DNA of 10,605 nt from the NCBI GenBank assembly GCA_021735285.1, contig JAIPHI010000097.1, positions 1 to 10,605 on the forward strand, read 5' to 3'. Made by a program: the position numbers and the translations under genes. Source of the DNA: Fidelibacterota bacterium. GTDB lineage: Bacteria; Fidelibacterota; UBA2242; JAFGTP01. The notes under the pieces are model-generated. The model did not search any database and was not told the origin of the DNA. It saw nothing but the letters and a program-made list of their open reading frames with translations. Each line of letters opens with the position of its first letter. Position 1 is the stretch's first letter. Below, piece after piece: positions 7,239 to 10,605 of the stretch.

Positions 7239-8597
7239 TTATGATTGCATATCTTTAAAATATTTGATAAAAGGTTGAATGATCTGCTTGGCAGTTTTCT
7301 CATCTTCTCCTTCGGCATATATTCTAAATATAGGCTCCGTATTGGATTCTCGGATATGAACCCATCCATCTTCAAAGTCGAGTTTAATACCATCCTCTGT
7401 ATTAACCTCTTCCGGCTCTCTCACTTTTTCTAAATCCGCTAATATTTCATCATCTAACTCCAGGCCATCTCTCTCGACCTTTTGCTTGATCATTACATAC
7501 TGTTTTATATTGGCAAGAATATCAGAAATTGTCTGACCTTCTTCAGCCATCAGCTGCAAAATCAAAGCAATACCGGTTAAGGAGTCTCGACCTCGATGGG
7601 TATTAGGAAGAATTATTCCACCATTCCCTTCACCAGCAATAATAGCTTTTTTCTCTTTCATAACATTCACAACATTGATCTCACCTATCGGAGTACGAAT
7701 AACCTTTCCATCATACTCTTCAGTGATATCATCCAGAGCACGGGTGGTCGAAAGATTCGTAACAACTGGTTTGGTCGCTGAAATAGCTTTGGATAAAACC
7801 AGTTTTGCTGCCAGGACAAGGCTCATTTCTTCAGATATAGCCTCACCTTGATCATTCACAACAGCCAATCTATCTGCATCAGCATCTACAGCAAATCCAA
7901 TATCCGCCTTTTCCTTTTCTACCAGGTCTTCCAAATCACCCAGTTTTTTAGGCGACGGCTCCGGGTCTCTCGGGAAATCTTTATCTTTATCACAGTTGAT
8001 TGTAACTACTTCACAACCAAGTTGTTCAATAAGTTCCGGAATCGCTCGATAACCGGCTCCATTCACTCCATCAAAAGCTACTTTGAATTTTTTATCTTTA
8101 ATACGGTCAATATTGAGATACGGAATAGTTAATAGCGATTCGATATGGTGCTTGATTCCATCATCTTCTATTATATCAGCTTTTTCTTCAAGCGGTTCAG
8201 GATAATTATTTTCTACATCTTTCCGTTTTTCAATCAGTTCTTCCACTTTTTCAGGCTTGAGGAAATCACCTTCACTATCAATGAATTTGAGTCCATTCCA
8301 GGGTAAAGGATTATGACTGGCTGTGACTGAAATCCCACCCTGAGCAGCCTGATAATATGTATTAAACTGAACTGTCGGGGTTGGACAAATACCAATATCT
8401 ACAACTTTAACTCCCTGCTCGGTCAGAGCCTCTGTCATCTCCTCTACTATCGACTCACCACTCTTTCTTGGATCACGTCCTATTACTATTCTTTTAGCAT
8501 TGATCAACTGGCTAAAAGCAACAGCATAGGCTCTCACAAAATCACTGGTAAGTTCTTCATCGTGCGCTCGTACGCCAGATAGGCTTTCTATTAACAT
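7239..8597 (-). CDS. glmM: Alpha-D-phosphohexomutase family enzyme, GlmM/PMM-like
   Basis: Moves a phosphate between C1 and C6 (or C5) of a sugar phosphate through a phosphoserine enzyme. It has 452 residues with all four domains. Motifs: N-terminal LSGVR (6-10), catalytic TASHNP (92-97) with Ser94, metal loop DADADR (238-243), sugar-recognition loop GEGNGG (322-327), and phosphate-binding RESNTEP (416-422). The loop and the N-terminus match the archaeal/FCB-type phosphoglucosamine mutases better than E. coli GlmM, which makes glucosamine-1-phosphate for the cell wall. Phosphomannomutase, phosphoglucomutase or phosphopentomutase activity cannot be excluded, and the position next to deoC makes the last worth testing. 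The metal loop has Ala where Pro or Gly is commoner. The ATG at 8597 has AAAGG eight bases upstream. The gene lies 55 bases after rpsU and 10 bases before deoC. Confidence 0.85.
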   Translation of the reverse strand: MLIESLSGVRAHDEELTSDFVRAYAVAFSQLINAKRIVIGRDPRKSGESIVEEMTEALTEQGVKVVDIGICPTPTVQFNTYYQAAQGGISVTASHNPLPWNGLKFIDSEGDFLKPEKVEELIEKRKDVENNYPEPLEEKADIIEDDGIKHHIESLLTIPYLNIDRIKDKKFKVAFDGVNGAGYRAIPELIEQLGCEVVTINCDKDKDFPRDPEPSPKKLGDLEDLVEKEKADIGFAVDADADRLAVVNDQGEAISEEMSLVLAAKLVLSKAISATKPVVTNLSTTRALDDITEEYDGKVIRTPIGEINVVNVMKEKKAIIAGEGNGGIILPNTHRGRDSLTGIALILQLMAEEGQTISDILANIKQYVMIKQKVERDGLELDDEILADLEKVREPEEVNTEDGIKLDFEDGWVHIRESNTEPIFRIYAEGEDEKTAKQIIQPFIKYFKDMQS

Positions 8598-8652
8598 ACA
8601 AAGGACCTTTTATATTATTAATTTAAAAACTGTCTAAATTGCTATTACTGAT

Positions 8653-8877
8653 TTATCTTTTGCGTAAACGTTTTTCGCGAATCTTTTCTTTCTTCCGTTC
8701 GAGTTTCTTCAACCTTTTGATCGCCTTTGCTCTTTTTAAACGCCGTTTTTCAGTAGGCTTAATATAATAGGAATTTTTCTTAATCGCTTTTAAAACGCCT
8801 TCTTTTTCAAATTTTTTCTTAAATCTTCTTAATGCTCTTCCTAGATTTTCATTTTCTCTTACTTTTACTTGAACCAT
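8653..8877 (-). CDS. rpsU: Small ribosomal subunit protein bS21
   Basis: Small basic protein of the 30S platform, close to the 3' end of 16S rRNA and the anti-Shine-Dalgarno region. It has 74 residues. Residues 1-45 match the family: VKVRENENLGRALRRFKKK (4-22), EKEGVLKAIKK (24-34), YYIKPTEKRR (37-46). The remaining 28 residues form a very basic helical tail (KRLKKLERKKEKIREKRLRK in outline), slightly longer than the 58-71 residues usual for bS21. It is the first gene after the longest intergenic gap in the window and has its own promoter and a strong ribosome site. The mutase gene follows after 55 bases without a visible terminator, so the downstream genes may depend on this promoter. Confidence 0.95.
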   Translation of the reverse strand: MVQVKVRENENLGRALRRFKKKFEKEGVLKAIKKNSYYIKPTEKRRLKRAKAIKRLKKLERKKEKIREKRLRKR

Positions 8878-8886
8878 TTGTTTAAT

Positions 8887-8897
8887 TCACCACCTTT
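8887..8897 (-). promoter_or_regulatory. Extended ribosome binding site of rpsU
   Basis: AAAGGTGGTGA, ten of eleven bases matching AAAGGAGGTGA, ends nine bases before the rpsU ATG at 8877. The extended complementarity to the 16S 3' end is the longest in the window and confirms the start. Confidence 0.6.
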
Positions 8898-8917
8898 AAA
8901 TTTAAATTAACATAGCA

Positions 8918-8934
8918 CTTTACAGACAGTAAAG
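8918..8934. repeat. Inverted repeat overlapping the rpsU -10 box and start point
   Basis: A perfect 6-base dyad, CTTTAC and GTAAAG, separated by five bases (TGTCT on the minus strand). It overlaps the last three bases of the predicted -10 box and the expected transcription start. It could be an operator or a small hairpin at the 5' end of the transcript. It is short and AT-rich, so chance is possible. Confidence 0.4.
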
Positions 8935-8960
8935 ATATTAACAAATTTTATTATTGTCAA
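8932..8960 (-). promoter_or_regulatory. Sigma70-type promoter of rpsU
   Basis: A perfect -35 box TTGACA (8960-8955), a 17-base spacer and a -10 box TATCTT (8937-8932, four of six bases matching TATAAT) lie upstream of rpsU. The expected start is near 8925, giving a leader of about 50 bases. The sequence upstream of the -35 is almost pure A/T, as in an UP element. This is the only good promoter I found in the window. Confidence 0.6.
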
Positions 8961-8973
8961 TATTTGATATTGA
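8957..8973. repeat. Inverted repeat overlapping the rpsU -35 box
   Basis: A 7-base perfect dyad TCAATAT / ATATTGA with a three-base centre. Its end overlaps four bases of the -35 box TTGACA. The position is right for an operator, but low complexity weakens the case. Confidence 0.35.
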
Positions 8974-8975
8974 TT

Positions 8976-8997
8976 GATATTTAATAAACAAAATATC
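8976..8997. repeat. Inverted repeat upstream of the rpsU promoter
   Basis: A 7-base perfect dyad GATATTT / AAATATC with eight bases between the arms, directly next to the preceding dyad. It could be an upstream binding site or a weak hairpin at the tail of the convergent reading from 9067. It is not a proper terminator because it has no G/C stem and no T-run. Confidence 0.3.
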
Positions 8998-9066
8998 TAT
9001 TTTATTTATTATTACTTTTTTAGAGGCTAATATTTGGATATATTGTCTATATTTCAATTTTTTACC

Positions 9067-10077
9067 TTATAAATCTTCGGATTGTTCCTTCTTTATCATA
9101 TTTTCTTTTTCAAACTCATTAACATTAATATGATATTTCATAAAATATATACCACCAATGATCGTAATTGGGATAAAACCCGCTGCGTGCATTATAACTG
9201 CCATAGCCTGAGACTCTGATAAATTAAAACCAAGAACCGATAATATACCGATTGCCCCGGCATGATAAGTCCCTACATAGCCAGGTGACGAAGGAATGGC
9301 TATCACAGCACAGGTGATAAAGTATATTAGTAATACCGACGAAATTGCAAAGTAATGATCAAAAATTAATCCGACAACCCAGAAAAAGAAAATGTTGACA
9401 ACCATGATAAAAAAAGATTGTAAAATTATTAATAAAGTATGAGGATTCTTCTTTAAGGTGACCAATCCATAAATTAGATTCTCTATAAATTGATATATTT
9501 TTGTATGGGAATATTTATCAAACCTTTGTTCGACAAATTTCTTTAAATTTTTTTGATATAATAAGAGCACAATTATCACAATAATAAAAACACCAAAAGC
9601 AATTGATCCAAAAAAAGCTCCCTTATGAACCCATTCAGGCATATTGTCATAACTTAAAGCCCCAATTAACATTATTATGATAAAAGCTAAGACATCCAGC
9701 ACCCGCTCCACTACTATGGTTCCAAATGCAGTTGCACTGGAAATTTTTTCAGCCTTGCCAAGGGAATAGGAGCGCAGCAGTTCACCCAAGCGCAAGGGAA
9801 ATACATTATTGCCAAAATAACCGATCATTTCTGCAGCGAACATTCTTTTGATAGATATCTTTTTAATAGGAGCCAAAATATACTTCCAGCGCCAGGCCCG
9901 AACAAGATTCAGAAAGATCATAATACCCATAGAAATGAAGAAGAAAATTAGTTCTGCATTGGCCATAGCATTAAAGAACCCTTCTATATCAAACTTCCTG
10001 AATCCGAGATACAATCCAATCACACTGATAGCAAAGCCAATTAATGATTTATAATTCAAAAACATTTTTTTCTTCAT
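9067..10077 (-). CDS. UPF0104 / lysylphosphatidylglycerol-synthase TM-region (flippase-like) membrane protein
   Basis: Integral inner-membrane protein of 336 residues with about eight hydrophobic spans (roughly 11-26, 42-58, 82-95, 120-142, 152-174, 214-238, 246-264, 296-314). It matches the LPG_synthase_TM family (PF03706): RAWRWKYIL (60-68), GYFGNNVFPLRLGELLRSY (86-104), ERVLDVLAF (124-132), and IPSSPGYVGTYHAG (261-274). The soluble aminoacyl-transferase domain of MprF is absent, so it is not a lysyl-PG synthase. Stand-alone members resemble lipid flippases or act in glycolipid and sialic-acid or hopanoid-related pathways, and the substrate here is unknown. The start at 10077 overlaps the stop of the LolA-like gene in an ATGA, and AAGG lies just upstream. 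The neighbour suggests an envelope role. No terminator was seen after its stop. Confidence 0.88.
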   Translation of the reverse strand: MKKKMFLNYKSLIGFAISVIGLYLGFRKFDIEGFFNAMANAELIFFFISMGIMIFLNLVRAWRWKYILAPIKKISIKRMFAAEMIGYFGNNVFPLRLGELLRSYSLGKAEKISSATAFGTIVVERVLDVLAFIIIMLIGALSYDNMPEWVHKGAFFGSIAFGVFIIVIIVLLLYQKNLKKFVEQRFDKYSHTKIYQFIENLIYGLVTLKKNPHTLLIILQSFFIMVVNIFFFWVVGLIFDHYFAISSVLLIYFITCAVIAIPSSPGYVGTYHAGAIGILSVLGFNLSESQAMAVIMHAAGFIPITIIGGIYFMKYHINVNEFEKENMIKKEQSEDL

Positions 10078-10605
10078 GGCCTTAAGTCAATGAGCTCCTT
10101 TTCTTCCATATTCTTGATATCATAAAAACTTGAATCACATAACAGACTATCACCGATTTGGAGAAAATTAATTAATATTTGATTAGACTGGAAATCAACA
10201 TATTGCAGGTGGTCAATTAGGGTTGTATCCTGGGGCACCACAATCTTAAATTTTTTAAAAAAATTGCTGTCCCCTTTAGGTTCCAAAAATATCTCCTGGA
10301 ATTGATCTGTTTTCTGGGTTTTATTAATCTGATAGCTTTCCAGGTCACCATTAATTACATCGTAAATAAGATTGAGGCTAGAAGTGGGATCAAATTCTTC
10401 GACAACAATCTGATCAGTGTGCTTGTTATATGTCCATAGCCATTTACCATCATAAAGAATTTCTTCACCCGGGTATTCCACATAAAAACTATTTTTATTT
10501 TTAATAAAAAACTCGCCTTTGACTTCAGATAATAAATTATCCTCCCGGTCCCTACTTTTGATAGAAAATTCAAGTCGAAAAGGTATCGCCTGGACATAAT
10601 AATCT
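10074..10605 (-). CDS. LolA-like outer-membrane lipoprotein carrier, 5' end cut by window edge
   Basis: Periplasmic carrier thought to take lipoproteins from the inner to the outer membrane. The frame is open from base 10604 to a TGA at 10074, giving 176 visible residues of a family of about 200. The signal peptide and the first strand lie outside the window. Visible marks are the LolA-style half-barrel pattern: GEFFIKNKNSFYVEYPGEE (30-48 of the fragment), then ILYDGKWLWTYNKHTDQIVVEEF (49-71, in the style of the family's DGKTLWxYDPxxxQV stretch). The latter part (DLESYQ, EIFLEPKG, FKKFKIVVP, VDFQSNQILINF) follows the C-terminal strands of LolA. An internal GTG at 10481 should not be taken as the start, because the homology continues upstream of it without a stop. 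It is joined to the next gene by ATGA, indicating coupling. The symbol is withheld because LolA and LolA-like proteins cannot be separated from this fragment. Confidence 0.85.
   Translation of the reverse strand, partial: DYYVQAIPFRLEFSIKSRDREDNLLSEVKGEFFIKNKNSFYVEYPGEEILYDGKWLWTYNKHTDQIVVEEFDPTSSLNLIYDVINGDLESYQINKTQKTDQFQEIFLEPKGDSNFFKKFKIVVPQDTTLIDHLQYVDFQSNQILINFLQIGDSLLCDSSFYDIKNMEEKELIDLRP

Larger units (their letters stand above)
8878..9066. other. Longest intergenic gap, between the UPF0104 gene and rpsU
   Basis: 189 bases of strongly AT-rich sequence without a plausible gene. It holds the rpsU promoter, its ribosome site and three tiled dyads. The half nearer to the UPF0104 gene (about 9000-9066) shows only a weak AATAT/ATATT pairing and no rho-independent terminator. 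Confidence 0.8.

Noticed and set aside
8600..8612. AAAGG-T-CCTTT palindrome at the ribosome site of the mutase gene
   Set aside because: With one base between the arms it cannot fold into a hairpin, so it cannot hide the ribosome site. It is probably chance.
8998..9066. Rho-independent terminator after the UPF0104 gene
   Set aside because: Only A/T pairings were found, with no G/C stem and no T-run after it on the transcribed strand.
10355..10597. An 80-codon minus-strand reading frame beginning MSRRYLFDL
   Set aside because: It lies in another frame of the LolA-like gene, whose own frame stays open to the window edge with family-like sequence on both sides of the GTG at 10481.
1..10605. 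parS sites for the ParAB system
   Set aside because: Reading for the CACGTG core of the parS palindrome found none. The nearest look-alike (TTTTCGTGAAAA near 410-424, inside aspS) lacks the core.

Overview
The window is an AT-rich stretch of bacterial chromosome in which all twelve genes lie on the minus strand, packed closely and often only a few bases apart. Reading in the direction of transcription (from high to low coordinates) the order is: LolA-like periplasmic lipoprotein carrier (5' end outside the window), a flippase-like UPF0104/LPG_synthase_TM membrane protein, rpsU (bS21), an alpha-D-phosphohexomutase (GlmM/PMM type), deoC, parA (soj), parB (spo0J), an M23 peptidase with one membrane anchor, a bactofilin, a PTS EIIA protein with an extra C-terminal domain, a CPA2-type cation:proton antiporter and aspS (3' end outside the window). 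No tRNA, rRNA, CRISPR, insertion sequence or phage gene was seen.

Organism: a LolA-type carrier implies an outer membrane. Genes use visible Shine-Dalgarno sequences (AAAGGTGG, AAGGAAG, AGGA, GGAG). The mutase carries the GEGNGG sugar loop that I associate with archaeal and FCB-group GlmM-like enzymes, and bactofilin is common in diderms. Together this suggests a low-GC Gram-negative bacterium, perhaps of the FCB superphylum or a related candidate phylum such as Cloacimonadota or Marinimicrobia. That placement is inference and of low confidence.

Layout: (1) 9067-10605 is an envelope pair, lolA-like and a UPF0104 membrane protein, joined by an ATGA overlap. (2) 8878-9066 is the longest gap, 189 bases, with a good sigma70-type promoter for rpsU and three AT-rich dyads tiled across it. 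(3) 6527-8877 holds rpsU, the mutase and deoC. (4) 3554-6461 holds parA, parB, M23 peptidase and bactofilin, which links chromosome segregation to a cytoskeletal scaffold and its cell-wall hydrolase. (5) 1445-3538 is an ion-transport pair, an EIIA-domain regulator and a CPA2 antiporter. (6) 1-1423 is aspS. No GC-rich stem followed by a T-run was seen between any genes, so rpsU to aspS could be one long operon with internal promoters.

The window is mostly housekeeping. The parts most worth attention are the EIIA plus C-terminal domain protein beside an antiporter, the ParAB-M23-bactofilin linkage with an ambiguous bactofilin start, the mutase-deoC pair (possible phosphopentomutase), and the dyads around the rpsU promoter.
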